This document shows positions 1-11,011 of a stretch of DNA of 64,000 nucleotides, one piece after another. The stretch covers positions 570,061-634,060 of the forward strand of contig CAJNDS010002143.1 of NCBI GenBank assembly GCA_905221605.1. Reading direction: 5' to 3'. Source of the DNA: Symbiodinium natans. Lineage: Eukaryota; Sar; Dinophyceae; Suessiales; Symbiodiniaceae. A program made the position numbers and the translations under genes. The first letter of the stretch is position 1; every line of letters starts with the position of its first letter. The notes under the pieces are model-generated. The model ran no database searches and was not told where the DNA came from. It was given only the letters and a program-made list of their open reading frames with translations.

Positions 1-125
1 AACATCTCAGGAGTCACTGCAACGAACGTTGAACGCATCGGTTCTCATGGCGAAAGCTCAGCTTAGGCCCACACTGCCTCCATGACTCCATTGGTCATAT
101 TTCTGGGGATTTTGCTGTGTTTTGA

Positions 126-365
126 TTGCATAGAAACATACAGTGGCTGCTGGCATGGCAAAGATGGTGTTCGTGGCTCAGTATTCCTTCCTATGCAGAA
201 CCAGTGAGCCCTTTCACAGAGTTCGATAGCGCCGGACGCGGAGCCGAGGGAATCACCAAGTGCCAGCTGTGTCGAGCATCCGGTGCCCCTTCCTCTGATG
301 TTTTCCGCGTTTACCGAAGCAGTGCGGCTCTTTTGATTGTGGTCCCCGTCAAAAGGGGGAGCTGA
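126..365 (+). CDS. possible exon or ORF, unknown
   Basis: An open frame that reads plausibly from about position 190 to the TGA near 365, with mixed polar composition, a small CxxC (KCQLCRASG) and a hydrophobic stretch (AALLIVV) near its end. A second frame over the same bases is also open, so the reading frame is not secure. No family recognised. It may be a terminal exon of a gene that enters from the left edge. Confidence 0.25.
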   Translation: MHRNIQWLLAWQRWCSWLSIPSYAEPVSPFTEFDSAGRGAEGITKCQLCRASGAPSSDVFRVYRSSAALLIVVPVKRGS

Positions 366-782
366 TTCTCAGGCTGCGTGTCGTAGTCAGAAGGGGACCA
401 TGACTGAGAGAAGCCCCAGGAGTGTGGCAAAGCAGCAGTGTCGCTGTCGCCTCTAAGGATTGTTCAGTTGCTCGGGTGCCGGCAGGAACTCAGCTTGTCC
501 GGGCCTTGTCGATCCAAGGTATCTTCAGAAATCCTCTCATAGTCCGTATGTTGCTCCAGTCCCTTCACACTTGCATCGTCTGTAATGCCGGTTGGATCTT
601 GCGCCTTATCCCTTCCCATTCCTGTCGTGCTCAATCCGAAATCTTGTTGCGGAGAATGGCAGTCACCGTGGTGAGACAGCAAAACTGAGACAACAGAGTC
701 AGACTCAAATGCCCGCTGTGTTGGCGATCCCTCTCAATTTCCCAAACAAAACCTTCAAGCGGCAAGAAAACACAGATTTAGA

Positions 783-1110
783 GTAATAATCGAAGGCAGC
801 ATTGCTGTACTATGCGATTTAATAAGAATATGATAATAGTATAGGAGCGCAGTTCACCATTTAGTTACTATATAGTAACAGTATAGAAACAATGCAGACA
901 GGTTGGAAACAAATATGCAAACCGGGTAATAATGTATCAATATGGCAATATAGCAAGAAAGGAATGTAGAAATATGCCAATATAGAAATATATCAATACA
1001 GTAATGTCGCAAAGAAGCAATATTTTGATTCAGTGCTGTAGTACTCGTAAGACAATAGCATAATCATACAGTACTACAGCACTACAGCAATACAGGAAAC
1101 AGAGATACAG
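783..1110. repeat. AT-rich low-complexity patch
   Basis: A composition break inside GC-rich surroundings. Irregular repeats of ATAT, AATATAG and AGCAAT units run for about 300 bp. No coding frame with gene-like composition is visible. Probably intergenic or intronic. Confidence 0.6.
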
Positions 1111-1376
1111 GAATGCACAAGACAATACTGTACCAAGAGAGCAATCTAGCGACGTAACAATAGAGGAATATGCAATGCACAGGAAGACAGAGGAACCCTC
1201 GCTGCAGCACCAGGCAGGATGCAAATCTCTGCGAAATGTGAGGGTCGGCCGGTTCCATGTTGCAGGCACTGACACAGCTGGTGGCTCAACACTTTGAGGC
1301 CAGGCCACATTGAGAAGAGCTTCTGGGCATGCGTGACATGGGAGAATGGAGACAACCCAGGTGTCGCCTCCCTTCA

Positions 1377-1790
1377 GCTTCAGCAGCGATCAAGGCCATC
1401 TGGAACGGTGCCCTTAAGGCCTGGGTTGCCGAGAGCTATTCGCGTGTAAACCCACTCCAGGTGCCTTCTTGGAGGATGCGGAGGCCTTGGCTGAAGCAGT
1501 GAAGGCTGCTCAGCGTTGAAACAGATAGCTGATACCGAACGAGCGGCTCTGCATTGCGTCGTTGAGTTGACGGCGAGACTTTGCTAGACGTGGCAGGCTG
1601 GATCTGTGATAGCAGGAGCCTCGATTTGGAGAGAACACGAGAGACCTCTGACAGTCTGACGCCTACGAACCTCAGGTGGTGCACCTTGGCGCCACAGCCC
1701 TCCATGACTTCGGCCGAAGAGTCCATGCCTCGAGATCGACAAGCTTCGCTGAAGTTTGGATGGGCGCCTCATTGTTTTTCCAACATCTCC
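1377..1790 (+). CDS. unrecognised multi-exon coding segments
   Basis: Segment 1 (about 1377-1460) reads AIKAIWNGALKAWVAES and ends at CAG before GTGCCT. Segment 2 (about 1463-1516) reads LEDAEALAEAVKAAQR followed by a stop, one frame away from segment 1 with no room for an intron between them, so a frameshift or a wrongly joined exon is possible. Segment 3 (about 1651-1792) begins after a CAG and reads DAYEPQVVHLGATALHDFG, ending in LPEVFV and a stop. All are on the + strand with gene-like codon choice. No family recognised. Confidence 0.4.
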
Positions 1791-2137
1791 CAGAAGTCTT
1801 TGTTTGATGAAACTGGGGGTTGGCCATTCGGCGAAGCACCGGCATGTCCCGCCATGTCAGACTTGCTGACGGGTTTTCGTGCATTGTAGCCTCCTCTCCG
1901 TCTCTGTTGCACTCCTGCCTCCTCCTTCTGTGCTTCCCTGGCCTTCTCAGCCTCCATTCATCCGTAACAAGTCCGGGTAGAATGGCCTTGCTCGGTGCTA
2001 CCCCCAGCACAAGTTTCATTTTCTTGCCATGGCTCCTTGGCCGTTCTGGTTTCTTGCCCAGGGCTGATACTTGCTGGTGACTTCCCGGGCTTCCTTGAGA
2101 GAAATACAACATCCTGCCAAAATGGGGCAGAACAGCT

Positions 2138-2206
2138 GCACTCTGTCTCTGTCTCTCTCTCTCTCGCTCTTGCGCTTTTTTTGCCCGTTTCTCTTCCTCT
2201 CTCTCG
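2138..2206. repeat. (CT)n pyrimidine microsatellite
   Basis: Interrupted CTCTGTCTCTCT run with a CGCTCTTGCG break. Similar (CT)n runs recur at 4098-4150 and 26113-26200. Probably intronic or intergenic low complexity. Confidence 0.8.
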
Positions 2207-2533
2207 TTACGGCAGCTGGGGAGACATTATCTCCATGAGTCTCCCTCCTCCAAGGTGAGGCAGCTGCGGAACTTGCAGTGGGGACTCGTGAGTCAGCAGC
2301 TTGAGCCGGGACCTTGAGGTACAGCACGGGCTTCCCTTGACATGCCCTAGACGTGCCCTAAATCTGAGAGGGCTGCATCACCAGCGCAACCCGACCATTG
2401 TTGCTGTAGAGCGAGTTGGGGTGCACAGATCACCTGCCGAGGAAGGTTCGTGTGGAGAGCGTGGTGCACATGATTCCCGGCGGTGCCTGCTCTTGCAGGC
2501 TCGCCTTAAGCTCAACCAAAAAAGAAGGCTGCT

Positions 2534-2735
2534 ATGGACGAGGACACACTGCCGGCGCAGAATGCCGTCTCGCCAGGAAGTCTGCCGAGACGATTCTGGG
2601 TGAGCAGCCGCAAGCTCGGCATTTGCCATCGACATCGACATCCCAATGGTATAGAAGGGTTCGTTGATACTTCGCCAGGTTTGCCGAGTTCCGTCTCGAG
2701 GTGAAGCAGACGCTCGATGCCCAGTGCTTGTGCAT
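2534..2735 (+). CDS. short first exon plus second exon, unknown
   Basis: An ATG at 2534 opens MDEDTLPAQNAVSPGSL and continues to a tryptophan codon at 2597-2599, directly followed by a consensus donor GTGAGC. About 80 bp on, after CGCCAG, a second coding-like piece from 2680 reads FAEFRLEVKQTLDAQCL and stops at about 2740. The phases do not join cleanly, so an exon may be missing. It lies just upstream of the SDR gene in the same direction. Function unknown. Confidence 0.4.
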
Positions 2736-2872
2736 GTGGTGACCCGGCATTATCACTGCTTCTTGCACGGATTTCTTGCGCAGCCACGGCAGTGAGAGTC
2801 ACGCAGCAGAGACTCTTCAGAGACCCACAGGCAACGTAACAGCACTCCTAGCTCTTGCAATTTTGGGGGGCC

Positions 2873-3861
2873 ATGGCGGCTGCACCATCCCGGAGCCGCT
2901 CGCCAGCACGGCCAGCTTCGCAGCCTCTGCAGAAGCTCGGGATGGACCTGGAGGGCCACAAGGCGCTGGTCACGGGCGGCTCCCGTGGCATCGGCCTTGC
3001 CGCGGCCGAGCTCCTGCTGTCGCTAGGCGCTCTGCTCGCTGAAATCTTTATGTCTTCCAGGATCTTGTCGCATCGCATAGTCGCATAGCAGCGAGTAGCA
3101 TATCGCTTTGTGTAGCTTCCGGAAAACCTAGTACGATCTTCTGCAACGCAGGTGCAGAGGTGGCCATCTGCGCACGAGGCGCCGAGGACCTCCAGTCAGC
3201 TCGGCAGAAGATGCCGCACAGCGAGCGCTGCCACACCATCGTTGCCGACCTCTCCACCCAAGCGGGCGTCAAAGCTTTGGTGGGGCAGCTTCCCTGGCCG
3301 GAGCTTGATATTCTGGTCAACAATTGTGGCACAAACATTCGGAAGAGGGCAGAGGATTTTCAGGAGGAGGAGTTTAACAAAGTCTTCAACACCAACTTCA
3401 TGAGCTGCATGTGGCTCACTCAGGCAGCGCTGCCGCTGCTGCGGAAGGCCCGAGAAGGCAACCGAAGCAAGCGAAGCAGCTCCGCGGTGGTGAACATCTC
3501 CTCAGTAGCCGGCTGCACGCACATCCCGTCTGGCTTCCCCTACGGCGCTTCCAAGGCCGCGATGGATCAGATGACCCGCAACCTGGCGGTGGAGTGGGCC
3601 CGGTTCGGTATCCGCATCAACTCCGTGGCACCGGGCGTCATCGAGACCCCCCTGATCCAAACTGCCAGCCCAGTCTACGTCAAAGACTTCAAGGAGCGGA
3701 AGCCCATGAAGCGCATGGGACAACCAAACGAGGTGGCACGGTCCATCGCTTTTTTGGCGAGCGATGCTTCGTCCTTTGTAACGGGCCAGACGTTGTACGT
3801 AGATGGTGGTTTCACGGCCTCGGGCTTCAATCAGATCCCCGGCTATTGGGAGAGCGCATGA
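2873..3861 (+). CDS. short-chain dehydrogenase/reductase (SDR), tropinone-reductase-like
   Basis: Classical NAD(P)(H)-dependent SDR, probably a soluble oxidoreductase; the substrate is not predictable. Exon 1 is 2873-3026 and exon 2 is 3152-3861, joined by a 125-bp GC-AG intron (donor TAG|GCGCTC, acceptor GCAG|GTGCAG) that restores [11 protein letters not shown]. The joined frame is 287 aa. Visible motifs: cofactor-binding TGGSRGIG (34-41), NNCG (108-111), catalytic serine in NISSVAG (about 168-169), YGASK with Tyr182 and Lys186, and VAPGVIETP (210-218). The C-terminal GQTLYVDGG block is typical of the family. Length fits the usual 250-290 aa with about 25 extra basic residues at the N-terminus that do not look like a clear targeting peptide. 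The ATG at 2873 sits in a good context (GGGCCATGG). Neither exon alone would show a whole Rossmann fold. Confidence 0.93.
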
Positions 3862-3982
3862 TGCCAGGAAACCGCTAAATGAACCACCCATGGGAAGCTT
3901 TGGCATTTGGCTGTGTTTCTCTGTTTCCATGGCCCATCAGCCCCATCACTGCTGTCGAAATCTTCGTTGCCTGTGTCTAAAG

Positions 3983-5312
3983 GTTGCAGCTCCGCTTGGA
4001 GAACTTGCAGGAGGCCATGGAGCAGCGCCTCAGGAGACTGGAGGCTCGCATGGGCGACTTTGCCCAGATGTTGCTGTGTCCTGGTTCTGGATTGGACTCT
4101 GCTCTCTCTCTCTCTCTCTTTCTCTCTGTCTCTCTGTCTCTCTCTTCAAGCAGTCGCCCGACTGGGAAGACCAATAGCGTAATGTTGCCCTGCCTTGGCA
4201 GCAAGCAGGAGTCCTGGGAGCAAAGACTGGGCCACTTGCCAAGCTCTCGCATTCTTGATAAGCCCGGCATGAAGGTGCAAGTTTCCCTAAAAATTGCAGA
4301 CTTGTCACTTGGGGGCTGTTTACGGGCTGTTTCATCCACGCCTTGTCGCATGCTGCTGCCCAGGCTCAGCATTGGCGGCGATGAGCTCGGAAAGGTCACC
4401 GAAGGTAGTGCGCTCAGAGTGTGGCTGACACTTGGAAGGCTCTGACACTTGGAAGGCTCTGAATGAGCAGTTGCCATGCCTGCCGACCCGCTTCTGCGCT
4501 GACATGGGACTCCCCCGATGTGTCCAGGAGAAAGATCCCGAGCAGCGTGCCGAGTTCGAGGCCTCTAAGTAAACACTTCTGGGCAACTCTTTGAGTCTTG
4601 CAGCTTCGACTTGTGGGTCACACGTGGCTGTACATCTTCAAGTAGAGAGAGCAACTCCTCATCATGGCGCTGTCTTCTGGTCAGGGGCTGTCGGATCTTC
4701 TGAGAACCGAATGCAAACGCGTTGCGGAGTCGGTGGATGACCTTCGCGAGGCCCTTGCTTGGCATGCTTCGTATGCTTCGCGCAGGGCGTGTCACAAACT
4801 CAACTCTTGAAAGCCTCAAACTTAGAACTGGGCCGGGTGTCTGCTCTGGCAAGATTTGTTGAGTCCGCTATGGCAAAGACTACTGTAGAACTCTCGAGAA
4901 CCTCATGGTTTTTCTTCGCAGGCATGTCTAGCGAGCTGCGGCCACATCTTGATTTATAGTGACTCTGCACGGATGTCCTGCCAGGAATGCCGGGAAGCTT
5001 TGCAGCGAGAGGCCAGCAACGGCCGAAGTCATGCAGAAGTTCTTGATATCGTTGGATTCAGGTACGAGCGCGGTTGGAGCACCACCGCAAGCTGCAAGAG
5101 GCTGGATTCGCGTCTGAGTCGAGAGGACTTAAGCTTATAGTGTCGGTCCACAAATGGCTCGATTTGCAGGAGTTTCGGCAGGAGGCCAAGGCGAGACTCC
5201 AGGCAAGTGCCGCCGCGACACTCTTCGACCGCTCATCCCCCACCTTGTTCGGCACTTCTAGGTGGCCTCCAAGCTCGAGCAAGAGATTCAAGCGATCCAG
5301 GAGTCGGATTGA
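3983..5312 (+). CDS. coiled-coil-like exon series, unknown protein
   Basis: A run of short + strand segments with strong charged-helix composition. They include LRLENLQEAMEQRLRRLEAR (about 3984-4067), KQESWEQRLGHL (about 4203-4240), QEKDPEQRAEFEASK (ends about 4569), LSDLLRTECKRVAESVDDL (about 4688-4745), ECREALQREASNGRSHAEV (about 4986-5042), ARLEHHRKLQEAGF (about 5066-5110), EFRQEAKARLQ (about 5170-5202) and VASKLEQEIQAIQES (about 5263-5307). Most begin after an AG. The pattern suggests one coiled-coil protein split over many small exons, but exact junctions and phases are not resolved. A 17-bp tandem duplication at 4428-4461 disturbs the frame in one exon. Confidence 0.5.
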
Positions 5313-5531
5313 CCCTCAGCTTCTGGGCTCTGGGCTTCTTGGCTTCTTGGCTTGATTGTCTTTGTATGTCTTTTGTATGTCTTTGCTGATTCTTGCAGGC
5401 ATCCAGCGCTAGGAGCACCAGTTGCCACGAAGTTGAAGGTGTTCGGCAAAGGCCGCTGGGAGCAGCTCCAGCTTTGCTTTCGTGGGCAGGGAGTTCTAGT
5501 TGAGAGCGGTGAGATTCATAGCGCCCTTGCA

Positions 5532-5854
5532 GGGTTCTGGTCGAGCCTCGGCGAGAGGCGGGGTCAACGACAACGCAGGCATCGCGCGGTGAGCTTCTGC
5601 TTGCTCCTGAGGTTTTGCTGCCCTTCGCGACATTTGCGGAGCCTGTGACCGCGGGCGCGGGCTCACCCATGTCTGAACCCTTTTGCTGCTTGTTACTGGG
5701 GCTTGTTTACTCACGAGAGTGGCGCGTAAATACTGACACGCACCATGTTGCTCTCTGGCTGAATCTTGGTCGTCTTCGCCATGAAAAGGCTCTTCCTGTA
5801 GGCATCGAAGTTGCAGAGAAGGTCTCAAGGCGACAGCTCCACCGCACCATCTAA
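5532..5854 (+). CDS. terminal-type exon, unknown
   Basis: After CCCTTGCAG a frame stays open for about 105 codons to a TAA at 5852-5854. It starts LVEPRREAGSTTTQASRGE, then runs hydrophobic (LLLAPEVLLPF), and ends with EVAEKVSRRQLHRTI. The composition suits a real 3' exon of the upstream gene, though introns inside it are possible. A long minus-strand frame over 5496-6290 covers the same DNA; the + strand exon here and the one at 6017-6128 make the minus frame look like a shadow. Confidence 0.4.
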
Positions 5855-6016
5855 AATTGTGGGCTTCTGCACTCGACCGTGCATCTTGTACACTCTCGTG
5901 TCCAGAGGTCGTCTTACCCGGCCTCTTTGCACGGCGAGACACCAGGCTGTACCTGCAGAAGAGTAGCCTCTTCGTGTCTCTGACAAAGTCGAATCCGTTT
6001 TCCTCATGCCATTGCC

Positions 6017-6128
6017 TCAGGGTCGCCAGGCACAGCACGGAGCCCAGCACGGCAGATTCAAGAAAGCTGCTTACATGCGCCAGAAGTTGGTAAAGTACAT
6101 GAACAGTACTATCACGGACTGTTTGTGA
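6017..6128 (+). CDS. basic helical exon, unknown
   Basis: After GCCTCAG the frame reads GRQAQHGAQHGRFKKAAYMR followed by QKLVKYMNSTITDCL and a TGA. The basic-aromatic pattern is gene-like and is lost in other frames. It probably belongs to the same gene as the exons just upstream. Confidence 0.35.
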
Positions 6129-6245
6129 AGAGCATTGAAGTGCTGCAAGTCGCGGTGGCTTCTTCCAGGTGCATGTGCGCCTGCCAGCCTGACGCCGCAC
6201 AGGAGCAAGTCGATTCAAGTCCACCTTGTCCACTCTTGGGCCATC

Positions 6246-6323
6246 TGGGGGTTTACGGAAATAGGGGACCCCCTGATTTAAACCCCACATAGTAGGATTC
6301 CACCCCTAATATCGTAAACCCCA
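6246..6323. mobile_element. family A MITE-like element, complete
   Basis: A 78-bp element starting TGGGGGTTTACG and ending CGTAAACCCCA, so the ends are inverted repeats. Inside it carries the family core CATAGTAGGATTCC. CATC occurs at both flanks, a possible 4-bp target duplication that partly overlaps the terminus. No coding capacity; a non-autonomous element is inferred. Confidence 0.75.
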
Positions 6324-6326
6324 TCG

Positions 6327-6694
6327 ATGGCCGTTGCATCGCATTGCGCGTCAGGAGGGTTCCCTTTTACGGAGCGGCTTGCCTCGTGGCGCCTCGGACA
6401 TTTGCTGGATGTCCAGAGAGTCTCGAAGGTTTCACAAAGTCTTGGAATCGAGGGCCACAGGTTCCTTCAGGCTGTTCTCACTTTGCCGGCCTCGGATCCT
6501 TCTTTCTCAGACCACCTCCCAAGCCCACCCCTCCCTCCCTCCCTTCTCCCCCCCGAGTCAACGTTGGGAAAAGTTCTCTCTCTTCAAGAAGTGGTGTCAC
6601 TCCGCGATGCTTTTGTCGCGGAAGCTTCCTCTTCCTCCTCCCGCCGTCTGCTTGAAAGCAACGAGGACACAACCTTTTCCGGTCCATCGGGCTG
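6327..6694 (+). CDS. possible exon(s), Ser-rich tail
   Basis: A frame opens at ATG 6327 just after the family A element and stays open for 122 codons. The most gene-like part is the 3' end (about 6590-6694): SLRDAFVAEASSSSSRRLLE, then ESNEDTTFSGPSG and a TGA. The central part is Pro-rich from a pyrimidine-rich run (6520-6555) that may be intronic. Product unknown. Confidence 0.3.
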
Positions 6695-6809
6695 AAGGAT
6701 CGCTTCGCCTGAGTCTGTCTCTTGGAGCACCAGACCTCTTGGAGTCAGTGTGTGCACGCGCCAGTGAATTCACGCAGAGAAGCTGTCCCTTCTCCGGCAT
6801 TCTCTGTGC

Positions 6810-7512
6810 TTGAACGAGTTGACTGTATGTCTTCAACTCGGCCTGCCAGAATCCAAGAAAAGCTGCAGCTTTCAGCCTCCAGCTGTTCTTGGGCAAGCTG
6901 TGGAGAAGACAGGGCAGCAGCCAACAGTGCGCAGGTCCTACACTCCGGATCCCCTGGTCCCCTGGCCCATGCGCGCACCCAAGCTTTTGCCAAAAGTGCA
7001 TTCCAAGTCCAGCTGCTGGCTTCCTGCCAGGGCTTCAATCGGTTTTGCAGGCCAACGCCGCGTGCGCATGTGTGCGTTGCGCAGCCGCAAGCGGCCAGCA
7101 GGCCGTGGGCTACTCAGAAGAAATTCCACGAGGTTCCACGACTTGAAAGGGAGTGATGCTTTGGTGGGTCTTGTAGCTGCCCTTCGCCTCAGCCGGCGAG
7201 GTTTGCGGCCGTGGCTCTGCCAGCCAATCTGCGATGCCTGAACCCGAGACGGCTGCTGGCAGCACAAGCTTCGAGCCAGCTTGTTTGCTTTTGAGACTGG
7301 CGACGAGCTCGTGGACTGAGGTGCCAGTTCTCCACCCGGCGTACAGGCCTCTCAGGGTGTTGGGACAACGTGACACGCCTGACATGACATTCACGTTTCG
7401 TGTTGAGGCACCGCCAAGGGCTGCTCCGAGTTTGCAGCGTGCTTGGCTGCATGCTGCGTATGCTGGTCCAACAACATCCAACAACCGTGCAACCGTGAGA
7501 GCAAGAAGCTAA
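6810..7512 (+). other. ambiguous coding region, several open frames
   Basis: Three frames are open over most of this stretch: + strand 6810-7241 (143 aa, basic), + strand 7234-7512 (92 aa) and minus strand 7110-7484 (124 aa). Each has passable composition, as expected of GC-rich DNA, and none shows a known motif. I could not choose between them. From 7512 to about 8540 I see only a pyrimidine-rich patch (7640-7700), short frames and a remnant of the family A element. Confidence 0.3.
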
Positions 7513-8469
7513 GCTAGAGCGGCCTTACAATTGAGAGCACAACAAAGTGTACATCGGCGGAAGCACCATAACGGTATGGTTCTTCAATGGGCTGTCTTTC
7601 AAAAACCGGCAACGCGCAGTGCGACAGCTGCGCCCTTTATCCTACCCCTTCTGCCGCCCCCCTTTTGTTTCTCTCCATCCTTGCCCTTCTTTGCCGACCC
7701 CTCCTCCTGGCTTGTTTCCGACTTCGCTACCGGGAACTACCGCATCCGGAAGATAAGTTACGCAGTTAAGCCCAGTTAAGCATCCACATGCGCCAATCTT
7801 TGACACCTAGCAGTTGTGCAGATCCGTTGCGTGCCCTGCAAAAGATCGCCAGGCGTCCAAACAGGTGTCGAAAGGCCTCAGCCCAGGCAGGCACAATGCA
7901 GTGCTCGTGAAGCTCAGGACGCGAATTGCATTCGATACACCCATTCGCATCCCATTCACCATCATTCACCGTCTCGCAGCCTCAGAGGCGCACTCCGAAA
8001 CTTGGACTCCTAGCCCCGACGAGTGACAAGAGATGACAAGAGCCAAAGGTAGCGCAAGCATCCTATTCACATATCCATCATCACCAAGCCATTAACGAGA
8101 ACACGCCGAACCGCAAAAGTCTGACGAAGCTGATACCACGTGTGTTTTTTGCACACGTGTTGTTTTTGCTGAGGTCTCCTCGCAAGGGCTTGTACGAGGT
8201 GTGCCCTGCTGGGTCTCCAATTGAGGGTTTAGGGTCTCGGGTGTTGGCATTTAGCATACTTTAGCCAATATTTCTCGAAGAAAGAGGAGTTCGGGATGGA
8301 GGCCATTGGGTTGCGAAGCTTTGTGTGTGAGGAGCTGACTTGTGCGGACTGTAGACCCTCTAGAGTCGGTCAGACTTCATGGAGAGGTGACGCGCTGCGA
8401 TCCAGCTCAGGCAGCCGCGGCTGCCCGCGCTTTGGGCAGGCGTTTGTGGGGCAGACCTTGCAGCCCGAT

Positions 8470-8536
8470 ACCCCCAAATAGTAGGATTCCCTTATAATGA
8501 CTACCCCAATAAGGTACCCCAAATTTCGGAAACCCC
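8470..8536. mobile_element. family A element, left-truncated
   Basis: Shares CCCCCAAATAGTAGGATTCC and CCCCAATAAGGTACCCC with the other copies and ends in TTTCGGAAACCCCAT, a slightly mutated right terminus. The GGGGTTTACG left terminus is missing. Confidence 0.7.
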
Positions 8537-8556
8537 ATATGTTTGCTCTCTACACA

Positions 8557-8872
8557 GGTCCACGCCACCTCCCCCGACGGCACGAGCAGAGTCCGAGCTG
8601 CCCAAGGACCGTCTTCGAAGGAGTTTTCACCGGGGTCCCGGGGTGTCCCAGAGGGGATGTTGCAAACCTAGGGGTACCATGATGTATGACTCGTGTCGCG
8701 TATTCTGGTATACGAAATTCTCTTGAAAAAAGCATCTACTGTTGCTACGGCTGCCTGCCGCTGCTATGATTCTTCTACCGTTGCGAAGGACGATTCTGAG
8801 TTGCCGAAGTGCGCCGCAGGCATCGAGGCCCCAGCGCGGCGACCCGTTCACACATGCTTTAGCTGGTTCTTG
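8557..8872 (+). CDS. possible exons upstream of the kinase
   Basis: Two + strand segments look coding. One at about 8557-8670, after TACACAG, reads VHATSPDGTSRVRAAQGPSS. The other at about 8735-8850 reads YDSSTVAKDDSELPKCAAG with IEAPARRPVH after it. They could be N-terminal exons of the kinase that starts at 8989 or the tail of another gene. Junctions are not resolved. Confidence 0.3.
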
Positions 8873-8988
8873 TTTTGATGTCTTTGTTTCAAGACGACTT
8901 TGTTTGATCTCTCTGCGACCGTCGCTAGTTGGGATTGATTAAAGAGGAGCCCCTTGCGCTGCAGCTTTTGGCAGTTGCTGTCCCGCAG

Positions 8989-9646
8989 GTCTCCGTCGGC
9001 GGCACCCGCTACCGCTGCCGCTCCGTGCTAGGGCGCGGCTCCTTTAGTGAGGCGGCTGCGGTTGTGAAAGTTCCCCAAACCTAAGATCTTGGGTAACACC
9101 CCAAAAACCTTAAACTCGAAACCCTAAACCTAAAACCCTAAACCCTAAACCCTAAACCCTAAACCCTAAACCCTGAACCCTGAACCCTAAACCCTAAACC
9201 CTAAACCCCGAGAACCCCAGATCCTTGGAACTCCCCAGGTTTGGTCCGGGGAGGTGGTGGCCGAGAGAAGCGTGCCGGGCGCGCCGGAGGCATCAGCGGT
9301 GGCTCTCAAGGCCGGGCGACCGAGAGTAAAGGGGTCACGAAGCATGCTTCAGTGATTCTTTTTTTGGGGTTTGGGGTTTAGGGTTTAGGGTTTGGGGAGG
9401 CTCTTTAGTCTTTAGTGTATGTGTGATTCCGGCATGGTGCGCCTGAGTAACTCGCGCTCTTGCGCGGTTGTGAGGACATCTTCTGCAAGACGAAGGCCCC
9501 AGCCTGCCACGGATGCAAGCGACACCGCAAAACGATCCTCTGACTCAAAGATTCCGAGAGCCAATGAACTGCCACGCCAGGCAGACTTAGAGCAGACTCT
9601 TTTTGAGGTGCGCAAGGGCAACTTGGGATTTTTTGCCTGCAACAAG

Positions 9647-9690
<44 letters not shown>

Positions 9691-10980
9691 TTGCTCTGTG
9701 CTGTTGAAGACGTTGTCCTCGTCCTCATGTCGGCATCACCCTCGTTTTCATGGTTTCGGTCTTGGTCGAGGTGTCGCTGCTCGAGCGCTTCAAGGAAGTC
9801 AGCAGCATCGGCAGGGAGGCCCGCGGCCATCACAGCCAGGGAGGAAGCCCAACGACAGCAGAAAGGGAGCAGGGGTCTCACAAGACACTAGTCTGACATG
9901 GACTGAACGCATGTCGTGAGCTCACGCCGGCGCAAGTCCGTCTGCGTCCGTTTGAGTTAATGGTCGAGGCTGCCATGCGCATCCCGCGCTACTTCGGTCA
10001 CAAGGCATGTTTGTGTGCCCTCAGCAAAGCCGAATCCTTTCCTTCGCAATGCAGTTTGGCGCAGGTCGATCAGAAAGAAGACGGCTGGCGGGTCTGTTTA
10101 GTGGAGCCCTCAAGACTTCCACGCCTTGTTTCTCGTGTTACCGTGCGTATCCGTTCTTCCTCCGCATCGTCATCGACTGAAGTGGGTCAACTGTACAACG
10201 TTCTACTACACAATCTAGCACTGCTCGTGATGGCCTCGAAGACTGCGTCAGATTGTGGGCCAGGGCGCTGTGATGCTTGCCTACGGTAATTTCGGAGTCG
10301 ACTCAGTATGCTTCCACTCGTTCGGCCAGCTGGGACATTTAACTGAGGCCATGGCACGGCTACCAGGCGAATGCCTGGATTCTTGGCTGCGGCGTGCACC
10401 ACCGCCCAACCAGGCAGTTGTGGCAAGTTCCAGCTGAGCTGCCCCAAACATCGTTGAGTCTGAGTTTGGTCAAGGATGGACCCAGCGCAGTGCGCCGTGG
10501 CTGTGCCAGCAGCCCGGAGAGAAGAACGGCTCGATTAATCAAGCCGGTATGTTCTTGTCTCAAGTTCCTGCTTGCTTGGCTTCGAGGCATTGGCAATGGC
10601 TCTGATCAGGTGCCCTTGCTGTCCATTCGGTACACGTCACTCTGAATCGGTCTTGGAAGCACGAATCGCCTACATGCTCACTGGAGCTCTTCAGCTCGAA
10701 CCCTCGAGAATGGATGCTCTTCGCAACGGAAACGCGTCAGCGTCGGGCATGGGCGTTCCGCGGTGGATATGTCGGTAGATGCAGGTAGTATGGACGTCCT
10801 CATTCAGAAAATCTGGTTCCCTGAGAAGCTATTTAAGAAGCCCCGCCTCGGTAAGCCTAGCGTGGGCCTATGGGCAGGCCCTGCTTCTAATGTCAATCTC
10901 CCTCGCCGGCGCTCGTAGCACCAGAGTATGCCGAGCGGTGCAGTGGCGGAAAGATCTGTTGCAGGGTGTGTGTTGTTTGA

Positions 10981-11011
<31 letters not shown>

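Noticed and set aside
5496-6290. 264-aa minus-strand ORF
   Set aside because: Longest minus frame, but it covers two + strand exons with better composition and starts inside a family A element.
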